Below are positions 17,105 to 26,222 of a DNA stretch of 43,819 nucleotides, piece after piece (the stretch's first letter is position 1; every line of letters starts with the position of its first letter). Origin of the DNA: Acidobacteriota bacterium (GTDB taxonomy: Bacteria; Acidobacteriota; UBA6911); the NCBI GenBank assembly GCA_031271905.1, contig JAISUT010000059.1, forward strand, positions 1 through 43,819, in the 5' to 3' direction. Below the pieces are notes generated by a model that saw only the letters and a list, made by a program, of their open reading frames with translations, did no database searches and was not told the DNA's origin. The translations under genes were made by a program, and so were the position numbers.

Positions 17105-17540
17105 GGATGCATCGAAAAAATCGCATGCGAATTCCAGTGAGATCGAACCGAACCATCGGTGGGGGTCTCGCCATTCTCCGTCGTTTGGGCGTTTCGACCG
17201 GTGTTTTCGCGGGTTTTATACGGAAAACACCGCTCCCGGCGCGGGTGATGCATGTTGTAAATTAGGTCGCAAAAATCTTATACGCAAAAATCTTATACGA
17301 TTTTTTGCTTGACCTTTGGAAACCCTCCGTGCAAGGATGGGCAACCGCTCGACCACCCTATTAAAAGGAGAGGTCGGCGGCGGACACGCCCAGGGAATGC
17401 GTGATTGAGAAGGGCGTTTTGGTGAAAAAGGGCGACGCTCCGGGGAAGAAGGGCCCCGGGGCGTTTTCCATCTGTAAAAAACCGCCCCCCCGTACTGGCC
17501 GGGAGACGGGTCTAACGATGGTTTTGACGAGGTAGGCATT
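17105..17540 (+). promoter_or_regulatory. Receptor 2 regulatory region and structured leader
   Basis: Homologous to 11440-11859. Operator-like sites: TCGCATGCGA (17121-17130) and two tandem ATCTTATACG copies (17275-17284 and 17290-17299). Promoter: TTGACC (17309-17314) and AAGGAT (17333-17338), 18-bp spacing. Leader stem 1 pairs CGCTCCGGGG (17436-17445) with CCCCGGGGCG (17454-17463); in receptor 1 the third pair is T-A instead of C-G, a compensatory change. Stem 2 (around TACTGG) is kept but has a 3-nt internal mismatch here. Differences in operator number suggest different regulation of the two receptors. Confidence 0.65.
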
Positions 17541-20500
17541 ATGTCAAGAAGAACGTATGCGGCGGCGTATTCTCCCGGCAGAATGTCCGGGGCGCGCCGA
17601 TGTGGTCCTCCCCCCGATGAAAACGTAAAGCGCATCGGGGCTTGCGCAGTATTTCTCGCCCTCGCGTTGCTGCTGTCGGCGCCGGCGTTCGGCCAGTCCA
17701 CGGCCGCGTCCCTCGGCGGGACGGTCATGGACGCCTCGCAGGCGGTCTTGCCCGGGGCGGCGGTCACCGCCATAAACACCGCGACGGGCGTGGAGACCAA
17801 GACGACGACCAACAACTCGGGCGTCTACAACTTCCCCAGCTTGCAACCCGGCGTTTACAACGTGGTCGCCGTCATAAGCGGGTTCCAGACGGCCACCAAG
17901 ACCGATGTGCGCCTGGGCATGGGTTCGCAGACCCGGTTGAACTTCGACCTCGTGGTCGCCGGGACTACGACGGAAGTGGAGGTGACCACGAGCGTCGAGA
18001 ACGTGATCCTGGACGCCGGTTCCTCGACCGGGACCGTGTTGCAGGAAAACGCCGTGATCGAGCTGCCCTTGGTCGCCAACGACGCGATGGAGTTGATCAA
18101 CGTCATGGGCGGCGTGGTCAAGTCCGAAAGCCCGACCTTCTACGGCGACCAGCAGACCTTCGCCGGCGTCTCGGGCAACAACATCAACATCTCGCGCGAC
18201 GGCATCTCCGTCAACGAGATCCGCTACAACTCCGGCATCACCTCCCCCGCCCGGCTCAACCCGGAGCTGGTGGGCGAGTTCAAGATGGTGCTCTCCCCGG
18301 TGGATGCGGAGATGGGGCGCGGCGCCGGACAGGTGCAGATGACCACCAAGTCGGGGACGAACGCCTTCCACGGCTCGGGCGTCTGGAACATCCAGAACTC
18401 GGCGTTGGACGCCTACGACTATTCCGACAAGGATCAGGCCGTGGTCAACCCGCGCGCCTGGCGCAACCTGCACAACTACACGTTGTCCGTCAGCGGCCCG
18501 ATCATCAAAAACAAGACCTTCTTCTTCGCGTCTTGGGATCAGGCGATCGCGCGCGGCCGCACCTCGCTCAGCACCCGGGTGCTGACCAACTGCGCGCGCA
18601 AAGGCATCTACCGCTACCTCACCGGCGTGCGCAACACCAACGCGCTCGCCGACCCGGCGGTGATCTCGGGCACGACCCCGCAACGCCCCACCGTGGACTT
18701 CGCGGGCAACCCGTTGCTCAACTACACGTTCCCGGACAACCCGATGTACGGCGCCTTCTCCGGTCAGCAGAACAACGCCACGCTGATGTACCAGAGCGTG
18801 CTGGGGGAACTCGACTCGACGGCGCTCGCCCAGATCGCCGCCGAACCGGTCAACTGCTCGCAGTACCTGCCCGACTACGGCCCGAACGACATGATACCGG
18901 TCACGGCGAACTTCCGCGTCTCGAACCCTTGGGACAATTACCGGAACCAGTACGACCAGAGCGGCTTCGTGTCGCGCTTCACGGCGATGATGCCGGAGGC
19001 TAACGACTGGCAGGTGGGCGACGGCCTGAACATCGCGGGCTATCGCTGGACCCGCACCAGCAAAGGCTCCGCCACGATCTTCGGCGGCAACCTTTACGAC
19101 GACAACCGCAAGGCGCTCACCGTCAAGATCGACCACAACATCAACGTCAACCACCGCATCAGCGGCACATACTCCTATGAGACCAACTACGGCGACGACG
19201 GCGAGCGCGTGTGGCCCGAGTCGTACGGCGGCTACGGCGGCCTGATCGAACGCAAGCCGCAGACCTTCACCGTGACGCTGACCTCGACGCTGAGCCCGAT
19301 GCTGCTCAACGAGTTCCGCGTCGGCATGTCGCGCACGGAGACCGAGACTTACGACTCGATCTACAACCCGCAGACCGGTTCGACGCTGAGTCAGATCCTC
19401 GTCGACCTGATAGGGTCGGACGACGCGACCAGGTTCCCGCGCTACACGAACCTGCCGATCCTGGCCGGTGCGGGCGCCGGCGGCACCGCCATAGAAAGCA
19501 CGCTGTTCCATCCCGAGGGCGGCCTCAACAGCCAGCCTTACGGCTCCCGGGGCAACCTTTCGACGACCTGGGGCGGCGTGGATCCGCGCTGGACGTTCGC
19601 CGACACGGTCACCTGGATGAAGGGGTCGCACTCCTTCAAAGGCGGCGTCGAGTACCGCATGCAGAAGTCGTACCAGGAGAACAACGGCTTGCCGTCGTTC
19701 TCCAACGGCGCCGACACCTACCCGTCGGTCAAGGGCGGCGTGTTGAGCTCCCTTTCGCCTTACCGCGACGATGCGTTCTCCTCCGGCGCCAGCGCCTGGC
19801 AGAACATGCCCGCCGCCGACCTCGACTACTTTACGGGTCTGCGGACGCAAACCGGCAACTACGCCGGCGCCTACAACCTGATGACCTACATGACCGGCTC
19901 CATCGGGGTCATCTCCCAGTATTTCTTCGTCACCGACGCGAAGAACCCGCGCTGGAACAAGGCGGGCGACGGCGAGCTGTTCAAGGTCGCCGACCTGCGC
20001 AACCGCGAGTTCAGCGCCTTCTTCAAGGACGACTGGAAGCTCAACAACAGCCTGACCCTCAACCTCGGCGTGCGCTACGAGTATTATGGCGTGCCGTGGG
20101 ATGCGCAGGGGTTGACCGCCGGAGTCCTGGGCGGTTTCGCCGCCGCGATGGGGGCGACCGGGGGCGACCTGTCCAACTGGATGCCCACGGTCAGCCAGTT
20201 GGAGTCCGTCAGCGGGCCTGCGGGCACGGGCGACACCGGCTACCGGACGCAACAGGCGTTCATCGGCCCGAACTCGTCGCACCCGGAGATCTCGGCGTTC
20301 AACAAGGACATGAACAACTTCGCGCCCCACGTCGGCTTCGCCTGGCAGTTGCCCTGGTTCGGCGCGGGCAAGACCACGTTGCGCGGCGGTTATTCGATCA
20401 GCTACACGAAGGTCAGCAACTTCGACAACACCTTCGGCTACTCCTCGGTGCTGTCCAACGCCCCGGGCATGACCTACGCCTACCTCTACTCCGGCGGGGA

Positions 20501-22193
20501 GAACTGCCTCGGCGTGGATCAGAACGGCGCGGCGCCGGGGAACGGCTGTTACCTGAATTTCGACAACTTCGGGAAGCTGCTGCCGTTGTATGACAGCTCG
20601 AGCGGCTTCCTCGGCATGGCGACCCAGCCGACCATCTTGGGCGAGCAGCCGATCTACAAACGCGACCAGACCCTGAGCATGTACGATCCGAACATCAGGA
20701 ACCCGTACATCCAAAACCTGACCCTGTCGCTGACGCGGCAGATCGGCAACAACCTGACGGTGGACGTCCGCTACATTGGCACGCTCACCCGCAAGGGGAT
20801 CTCCAGCACCAGCATGGGCCTGAACGTCAACACGCCCAACCTGATCAACTCCGGCTTGATGGAAGAGTTGATCAAGGTGCGCGCCGGCGGCGAGTCCGCC
20901 ATGCTGAACGAGATGATCCGGCCGGGAACCCTCAACGTCCAAGGGAATAACTTCACCTTGAGCGGCTCCCAGCAGATCCGCAACCAGTACGCGACCAACC
21001 TCGCCCTCGGCAACATGAATGCCGTGGCGGCGGCCCTCGCCACCGCCAACGGCGCCGCCACCGGCAGCTTGGCGACCCTGCAGGCGCCCGGCGTCAGCGG
21101 CCTGGTGTTGCGCAATTCCGCGAGCGGCAGCACCCTCAACGGCAAGCCGACCCCGGAAAACCTGATCTACGCCAACCCGCAGTACGCCGCGGTGTACGTC
21201 CGGCGGAACCAGGAACACGCCAACTACCATTCGATGCAGGCGCAGGTGACCATGCGCCCGACGCGAGGCCTCAACTTCCAGGCGACCTACACCTGGAGCC
21301 GGAACCTGGCGCGCGCCGCCGTCACCGACTACCGCGACTGGACTGCCGATTACTGGCTCTCCGGCCAGCACCGCTCCCACCAGTTGAACGTCAACGGGAC
21401 GTACACGCTGCCGTTCGGCGCCAACGGGTTCATCGCCCGCAACGCCTCCGGCTTGGTCAAAAAGGCCGTCGAGGGGTGGCAGGTCGGCTGGATCGCCAGC
21501 GCGGTCAGCGGCGTGCCGATGTCCCTCACCGGTGCCACCACCCTGTGGGCCAACGGTGCCATGAACATCACGCCCGAGGGCGAGAAGCTGTGGAACAACA
21601 AGGCGGGCAAGGTGGAGTGGGACGACGAGCTGAACGACGGTCAGTTCTTCGGGGGCAAGTACGAGCGCATCATCGATCCGCAGTGCTTTAACCCCGCCGT
21701 GATCGCGCCCGGCGCGTCCGGCATCCCCGGCACCGGGCTGCAGGGGACTTGCGCCACCAACGCCAGCGGCTTGAAGGCGATAGTGCTCGTCGATCCCAGC
21801 AAGCCGGTCGCCGGGTACCAGACCGTGAACACCGTGACCGGGGCGTTGAGCAACCCGGTCAACGGCACGATCATCTTCGAGAACCCGCTGCCAGGTCAGC
21901 GGGGCAACTTCCAGGGGCCGCGGCTGACCGGTCCCGGTCGCTGGAACCTCGACATGAACATCAGCAAGTCCATCGAGTTCATGGAAGGCAAGAGGATCGA
22001 GCTGCGCGTAGACGCGCAGAACATCTTCAACCATGCGACCCCGTCCTACGGCTCCTCTACGCTTGGCGCTCGCAACAACACGATCTCCAACCCGTACGTG
22101 ACCGTGAACACGAACTCCAGCAACTCGTTCGGCCTGCTCGACACCAAGACCGGACACCGGACATTCCAAGGGAAGATCAGGATCAGCTTCTAA
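17541..22193 (+). CDS. Oar-like TonB-dependent outer-membrane receptor 2
   Basis: 1550 residues, a paralogue of receptor 1 with the same order: N-terminal extension (MSRRTYAAAYSPGRMSGARR), signal peptide (FLALALLLSAPAFGQ), carboxypeptidase-regulatory-like domain (SLGGTVMDASQAVLPGAAV, to about residue 145), plug (ending AEMGRGAGQVQMTTKSG) and barrel ending IRISF. Long matching blocks with receptor 1 include NFAPHVGFAWQLPWFG, MQAQVTMRPTRGL and TVDVRYIGT; loops differ strongly, as expected if the two bind different ligands. Start chosen by identity of context with receptor 1 (GAGG then ATG). Both receptors lack an adjacent SusD-like or TonB/ExbBD gene. Confidence 0.88.
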   Translation: MSRRTYAAAYSPGRMSGARRCGPPPDENVKRIGACAVFLALALLLSAPAFGQSTAASLGGTVMDASQAVLPGAAVTAINTATGVETKTTTNNSGVYNFPSLQPGVYNVVAVISGFQTATKTDVRLGMGSQTRLNFDLVVAGTTTEVEVTTSVENVILDAGSSTGTVLQENAVIELPLVANDAMELINVMGGVVKSESPTFYGDQQTFAGVSGNNINISRDGISVNEIRYNSGITSPARLNPELVGEFKMVLSPVDAEMGRGAGQVQMTTKSGTNAFHGSGVWNIQNSALDAYDYSDKDQAVVNPRAWRNLHNYTLSVSGPIIKNKTFFFASWDQAIARGRTSLSTRVLTNCARKGIYRYLTGVRNTNALADPAVISGTTPQRPTVDFAGNPLLNYTFPDNPMYGAFSGQQNNATLMYQSVLGELDSTALAQIAAEPVNCSQYLPDYGPNDMIPVTANFRVSNPWDNYRNQYDQSGFVSRFTAMMPEANDWQVGDGLNIAGYRWTRTSKGSATIFGGNLYDDNRKALTVKIDHNINVNHRISGTYSYETNYGDDGERVWPESYGGYGGLIERKPQTFTVTLTSTLSPMLLNEFRVGMSRTETETYDSIYNPQTGSTLSQILVDLIGSDDATRFPRYTNLPILAGAGAGGTAIESTLFHPEGGLNSQPYGSRGNLSTTWGGVDPRWTFADTVTWMKGSHSFKGGVEYRMQKSYQENNGLPSFSNGADTYPSVKGGVLSSLSPYRDDAFSSGASAWQNMPAADLDYFTGLRTQTGNYAGAYNLMTYMTGSIGVISQYFFVTDAKNPRWNKAGDGELFKVADLRNREFSAFFKDDWKLNNSLTLNLGVRYEYYGVPWDAQGLTAGVLGGFAAAMGATGGDLSNWMPTVSQLESVSGPAGTGDTGYRTQQAFIGPNSSHPEISAFNKDMNNFAPHVGFAWQLPWFGAGKTTLRGGYSISYTKVSNFDNTFGYSSVLSNAPGMTYAYLYSGGENCLGVDQNGAAPGNGCYLNFDNFGKLLPLYDSSSGFLGMATQPTILGEQPIYKRDQTLSMYDPNIRNPYIQNLTLSLTRQIGNNLTVDVRYIGTLTRKGISSTSMGLNVNTPNLINSGLMEELIKVRAGGESAMLNEMIRPGTLNVQGNNFTLSGSQQIRNQYATNLALGNMNAVAAALATANGAATGSLATLQAPGVSGLVLRNSASGSTLNGKPTPENLIYANPQYAAVYVRRNQEHANYHSMQAQVTMRPTRGLNFQATYTWSRNLARAAVTDYRDWTADYWLSGQHRSHQLNVNGTYTLPFGANGFIARNASGLVKKAVEGWQVGWIASAVSGVPMSLTGATTLWANGAMNITPEGEKLWNNKAGKVEWDDELNDGQFFGGKYERIIDPQCFNPAVIAPGASGIPGTGLQGTCATNASGLKAIVLVDPSKPVAGYQTVNTVTGALSNPVNGTIIFENPLPGQRGNFQGPRLTGPGRWNLDMNISKSIEFMEGKRIELRVDAQNIFNHATPSYGSSTLGARNNTISNPYVTVNTNSSNSFGLLDTKTGHRTFQGKIRISF

Positions 22194-22213
22194 GGGACGG
22201 TTCGAGTCGCACA

Positions 22214-22235
22214 GGGGCGCGGCGCACCGCGCCCC
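22214..22235 (+). terminator. Stable hairpin after receptor 2
   Basis: GGGGCGCGG-CGCA-CCGCGCCCC, a perfect 9-bp stem with tetraloop, 20 bp after the stop codon. It is followed by C-rich rather than U-rich sequence, so it may be a 3' processing block upstream of the true terminator. Confidence 0.5.
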
Positions 22236-22286
22236 CCCCGGAGTGGCGGGATGACACCCCGCCGCCCCGGGATGCCAAGGCAAGCC

Positions 22287-22322
22287 ACGGGGCGTTTCGC
22301 AACATGCGGACGCCCCGTTTTT
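22287..22322 (+). terminator. Rho-independent terminator after receptor 2
   Basis: ACGGGGCGT (22287-22295) pairs perfectly with ACGCCCCGT (22310-22318), 14-nt loop, followed by a run of five T (22318-22322). It isolates the IclR gene from receptor transcription. Confidence 0.8.
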
Positions 22323-22538
22323 CATGGCGTCGCCGGCAGGGGGGCGTTTTCCCCGCGCCAGACGCATTTGGGCGACATTTCGTTCTGGACGACGCAACGA
22401 AGTCCGTATACATTCTGGCCATCGGCAACCGGCAACCGGCGATCCTGGATGCGGCGCATTTTCATGTGAACCGGTCGCCGCCGGTTGGCATCTATTACGA
22501 AGATATTAGAGAAGGGGCTTGGATTGGAGGTCTTGGAC

Positions 22539-23375
22539 ATGGCTGATGCCAAAGGCAGGGGGACGAAGAAGCGCGACGAGAATGTCGAGACGGAAGGCGT
22601 CCTGGTGGACGGGAAGTTGCAATACATCGTGCCGGCGGTGGACAGGGCGGTGAAGATCCTCCTGCTGTTGAAACGCGAAGGGCGCGAGATGACGATAGCC
22701 GAGATAGCCGACGCGACCGGGTGGCCGCGCAGCAGCATCCACAAAATCCTCCTGACATTGAACTACCACGCCCTGCTCGACCGGGACGTGCGCACCAAGC
22801 GCTACTCGCTGGGAAGCGAGTTCACGGACATGGGGCAGTTCACCATCGCCGCCGGCGTCCAGAGGTTGCGTTCCGTCTCGAGGCCGTTCCTGGAGCAGCT
22901 CGTCAAGTACAGCAACGAGAGCGCGTCCGTGTCCGTGTTGCGGAACACGCAGATAATATTCCTGGACGGCGTGGAGGCCCCCGTCCCCAACCGGGTATCC
23001 GTGATCATCGGCGTGAGCATGCCGGCGACGGTCACCGCGAGCGGCAGGGCGGTGTTGGCGTTTCTGCCCAGCGCGCGCGTGGACGAGATCGTGCGCAGCG
23101 TGGGGCTGCCGTCCACGAGCGGGAAGTCCATCGTCAGCATACGCGACTACTACAATGAGCTGGATATCGTCCGCAAGCGGGGCTACGCCATAGACGGCGA
23201 GGAATGGCGCACCGGGATGGTCGGCGTGGCGGCGCCGGTGTTCAACCCGAGGAAGCAGGCGGTCGGCGCCGTGTCCATCGTGGGCGAGCCGGCGCGGATG
23301 CCGATGGACAAGCTCGACCGCTACGGAAAGAAATGCGTGAAGGTCTCCGAGGAAATCACCCGCCAACTGCGCTGA
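22539..23375 (+). CDS. IclR-family transcriptional regulator
   Basis: 278 residues. A winged helix-turn-helix at about 33-95 (VPAVDRAVKILLLL, MTIAEIADATGWPRSSIHKI) is followed by an IclR effector-binding domain to the end (SGRAVLAFLP, RKRGYAIDGEEW, GVAAPVF, GAVSIVG). The first 28 residues are a charged, probably disordered tail. Start at 22539 is set by GGAGGT 7 nt upstream. IclR proteins bind short palindromes as dimers of dimers and answer to small catabolites. It sits behind the receptor pair, separated by a terminator, and a GTATAC-centred site like those before both receptors lies upstream of it; local control of the receptors is likely but unproven. Confidence 0.9.
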   Translation: MADAKGRGTKKRDENVETEGVLVDGKLQYIVPAVDRAVKILLLLKREGREMTIAEIADATGWPRSSIHKILLTLNYHALLDRDVRTKRYSLGSEFTDMGQFTIAAGVQRLRSVSRPFLEQLVKYSNESASVSVLRNTQIIFLDGVEAPVPNRVSVIIGVSMPATVTASGRAVLAFLPSARVDEIVRSVGLPSTSGKSIVSIRDYYNELDIVRKRGYAIDGEEWRTGMVGVAAPVFNPRKQAVGAVSIVGEPARMPMDKLDRYGKKCVKVSEEITRQLR

Positions 23376-23583
23376 CACGCAGACCGCCTTGCCCCATGAC
23401 ATCGGTTCGCGTCGCGCGACGCCGCAGGCGCGGCACCCCATGCGCCCGCTACGTGCTACAAGTTTGTGGTGGAAATTCCTCTCCCATACATCTCTGTAAT
23501 TTTCTCGCGCCCCGGCCCCGTCCGGCTGTCTTCTATATTGTTGATATGAAACGCCTTGTCAATGTGTTTCCCCGTGGGGGTTC

Positions 23584-23600
23584 TGGTCTGGATATTGCTT
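23584..23600 (+). promoter_or_regulatory. Sigma-54-like promoter of glnA
   Basis: TGGTCTG-GATA-TTGCTT has GG (23585-23586) and GC (23597-23598) separated by exactly 10 bases, as in the -24/-12 consensus TGGCACG-N4-TTGCW. It lies about 105 bp before a glutamine synthetase gene, a classic sigma-54 target. Activator sites were not identified. Confidence 0.55.
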
Positions 23601-23704
23601 ACTTCCTAACCACGGAGAGAGTTAATTTAGAAATGAGCCTTCCGGGGCAGGCGAAGCGTGTCGCGGCGCCGGGGGCTTGATTCGAATGAAAGGGAATCAA
23701 ACTG

Positions 23705-25879
23705 ATGAGTAACTCGCGACTGAATGCGATCGCGGCTGTCACCAACTACAAGCCGCTGGAAAAGCCTTTGAATTTTGCGGAAACCCCGTCGAAAAACCTG
23801 TTCGGCGTCAACGTCTTCAGCGACAGCGTCATGAAGGAGCGGCTGCCGAAGCCGGTCTACAAGGCGCTCAAGCGCACCATCGACTATGGCGAGAAGCTGG
23901 ACGTGAGCGTCGCCGACGCCGTCGCCGTGGCGATGCGCGACTGGGCGATTGAAAAGGGGGCGACCCACTACGCGCATGTGTTCTATCCGTTGACCGGCCT
24001 GACCGCCGAGAAGCACGACAGCTTCCTCGAACCCGACGGCAAGGGCGGGGTGCTTGCCGAGTTCACCGCCAAGCAGCTCATCCAAGGGGAGCCCGACGCT
24101 TCGAGCTTCCCGTCCGGCGGCCTGCGCGCCACGTTCGAGGCGCGCGGCTACACCGCGTGGGACGTGACCAGCCCGGCATACATCCTTGAGAACCCGAACG
24201 GGACGACGCTCTGCATCCCGACGGCGTTCAGCTCCTGGACTGGCGAGGTCTTGGACAAGAAGGTTCCGCTGCTGCGCTCCATGCAGGCGCTCAACGCGCA
24301 GGCGCAGCGCATCTTGAAGCTGTTCGGCAACACGGATCAGGAGCTGGTCTACTCCACCGCCGGCTGCGAGCAGGAATACTTCCTGATCGACCGCAACTTC
24401 TTCTTCGCCCGCCCCGACCTGATCAACGCGGGACGGACGCTGTTCGGTGCCAAGCCGCCCAAGGGGCAGGAGCTGGAAGACCAGTATTTCGGGACGATCC
24501 CCGATCGCGTGCTGGCGTGCATGCTGGAGACCGAGCGCGAGCTGTACAAGCTGGGCGTGCCCGTCAAGACGCGGCACAACGAAGTCGCCCCGGCGCAGTA
24601 CGAGATCGCCCCGGTGTTCGAGAACGCGAACCTGGCGACCGACCACCAGTACCTGATCATGACGACCCTGCAGCGCATCGCCCAGAAGTACGGCATGGCG
24701 TGCCTGTTGCATGAGAAGCCGTTCTCCGGCATCAACGGCTCGGGCAAGCACCTGAACTGGTCGCTGGGGACCAAGTCGGCGAACCTGCTCGAACCGGGCG
24801 CCACGCCGCACAGCAACATGCAGTTCCTGGTGTTCTGCGCCGCCGTCATCCGCGCCGTCCACCAGAACGGCGACCTGTTGCGCGCCACCGTGGCGCATGC
24901 GGGCAACGACCACCGCCTGGGGGCGAACGAGGCGCCGCCGGCCATCATCTCCGTCTACCTGGGCGAACAGCTCACCACCATCTTCGAGCAGCTTGGCAAG
25001 GGCGAGGTCAAGGGCGCCAAGAAGGTCGCCTTCCAGAACGTCGGCGTGGACACGTTGCCCACGTTCCCCAAGGACGCCGGCGACCGCAACCGCACCAGCC
25101 CCTTCGCCTTCACCGGCAACAAATTCGAGTTCCGCGCCGTCGGCTCCAGCCAGTCGGTGGCTGACCCCCTGACCGTGCTGAACACGATCATGGCGGAGTC
25201 GCTGGACTACATCGCCACGGAGCTGGAGAAGAAGGCCAAGGGCGCCCCGGACAAGTTGCAGGCGGCGGTCCAAGACATCCTGAAGCAGATCGTCAAGGAT
25301 CACTTCGCCATCGTCTACAACGGCGACAACTACGTCGAGGCGTGGCAGGAGGAGGCGGCGAAGCGCAAGCTGCCGAACCTCAAGAACACGCCGGACGCCT
25401 TGCCGGTGTTCACCGACAAGAAGAACGTCGCGATCATGGAGAAGTACAAGATCCTCTCCAAGCGCGAACTGGAAAGCCGCGAGGAGATCTACCTCGAGCG
25501 CTACGTCAAGGACGTGAACATCGAAGGGAACCTCTCGCTGGAGATCGCCAAGACGATCATCTTCCCGGCGGCGGTGCAGTACCAGTACCAGTTGGCGTCC
25601 ACGGCGCTGGCGCTCAAGCAGCTCGAAAAGAACCCCTGCACGACGGTCTTGGACGAGGTGGACGAACAGGTCGCGGCGTTGCAGGGCGCGATGAAGGCGC
25701 TGGAGGGGGTGCTGCGCCACGAGGTCTCCGGCTCCACGATGGACCACGCCAAGTATGCGCGCGACAAGGTCATCCCCGCCGTCGCGGCGGTGCGCGAAGT
25801 GGCGGACAAGCTCGAAAGCCTGGTGTCGGACGAGTATTGGCCGTTGCCGACCTATCAGGAAATGCTGTTCATCAAATAG
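23705..25879 (+). CDS. glnN: Glutamine synthetase type III
   Basis: ATP-dependent ligation of ammonia to glutamate, the entry point of nitrogen assimilation. 724 residues, the size of the GSIII family (types I and II are about 470 and 350). Diagnostic stretches: [58 protein letters not shown]. Family members form double hexameric rings and lack the adenylylation loop of type I. Start at 23705 follows AAGGGAAT. It is monocistronic, with the sigma-54-like promoter described at 23584 and a strong hairpin after it, which fits control by nitrogen supply. Confidence 0.95.
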   Translation: MSNSRLNAIAAVTNYKPLEKPLNFAETPSKNLFGVNVFSDSVMKERLPKPVYKALKRTIDYGEKLDVSVADAVAVAMRDWAIEKGATHYAHVFYPLTGLTAEKHDSFLEPDGKGGVLAEFTAKQLIQGEPDASSFPSGGLRATFEARGYTAWDVTSPAYILENPNGTTLCIPTAFSSWTGEVLDKKVPLLRSMQALNAQAQRILKLFGNTDQELVYSTAGCEQEYFLIDRNFFFARPDLINAGRTLFGAKPPKGQELEDQYFGTIPDRVLACMLETERELYKLGVPVKTRHNEVAPAQYEIAPVFENANLATDHQYLIMTTLQRIAQKYGMACLLHEKPFSGINGSGKHLNWSLGTKSANLLEPGATPHSNMQFLVFCAAVIRAVHQNGDLLRATVAHAGNDHRLGANEAPPAIISVYLGEQLTTIFEQLGKGEVKGAKKVAFQNVGVDTLPTFPKDAGDRNRTSPFAFTGNKFEFRAVGSSQSVADPLTVLNTIMAESLDYIATELEKKAKGAPDKLQAAVQDILKQIVKDHFAIVYNGDNYVEAWQEEAAKRKLPNLKNTPDALPVFTDKKNVAIMEKYKILSKRELESREEIYLERYVKDVNIEGNLSLEIAKTIIFPAAVQYQYQLASTALALKQLEKNPCTTVLDEVDEQVAALQGAMKALEGVLRHEVSGSTMDHAKYARDKVIPAVAAVREVADKLESLVSDEYWPLPTYQEMLFIK

Positions 25880-25931
25880 CCGCTGTTTGCTTATTGGTGT
25901 GGCAGCGCAAGCCCGCTTGGTGGGAGGTTCG

Positions 25932-25963
25932 CAAGCCCCGGGGATCCTGAGCTCCGGGGCTTG
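25932..25963. terminator. Bidirectional hairpin between glnN and gltX
   Basis: CAAGCCCCGG (25932-25941) and CCGGGGCTTG (25954-25963) form a perfect 10-bp stem with a 12-nt loop in a convergent intergenic region. A second hairpin lies at about 26052-26083 (CGCCTCGG / CCGAGGCG). Either could end both transcripts. Confidence 0.6.
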
Positions 25964-26117
25964 CCGGGCTTTCCGTCCGACGGGCGGATTCCCTGTCTCT
26001 TTCCCCGCCTGTCCACATTTGCCAGGGCAGGCAGGTCGGCGACGACCACCGGGGCGCCTCGGAAAACAGGCCGAGGCGTCCCATCACGCCTTCCTCGCGC
26101 AAACTCTCCTTTTTGAT

Positions 26118-26196
26118 GGGAGCCTCTAAAAACCTCGCAGACAAGGCGTCGCCGCAGGTCGAAAAGCGGAGTTTGCTGAGGTGGATGAGCATTTCC
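26118..26196 (-). mobile_element. MITE-like element, copy 3 (truncated half)
   Basis: In opposite orientation to copy 1: GGGAGCCTCTAAAAA at 26118-26132, then CCTCGCAGACAAGGCGTC and on through the inner GGTCGAAAAG arm to GATGAGCATTTCCGA, where similarity stops. The second terminal repeat is missing, so it is a decayed or 3'-truncated copy. It lies just after the gltX stop codon. Confidence 0.75.
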
Positions 26197-26222
26197 GATG
26201 TGACATCAGCGCTTGACGGCGC

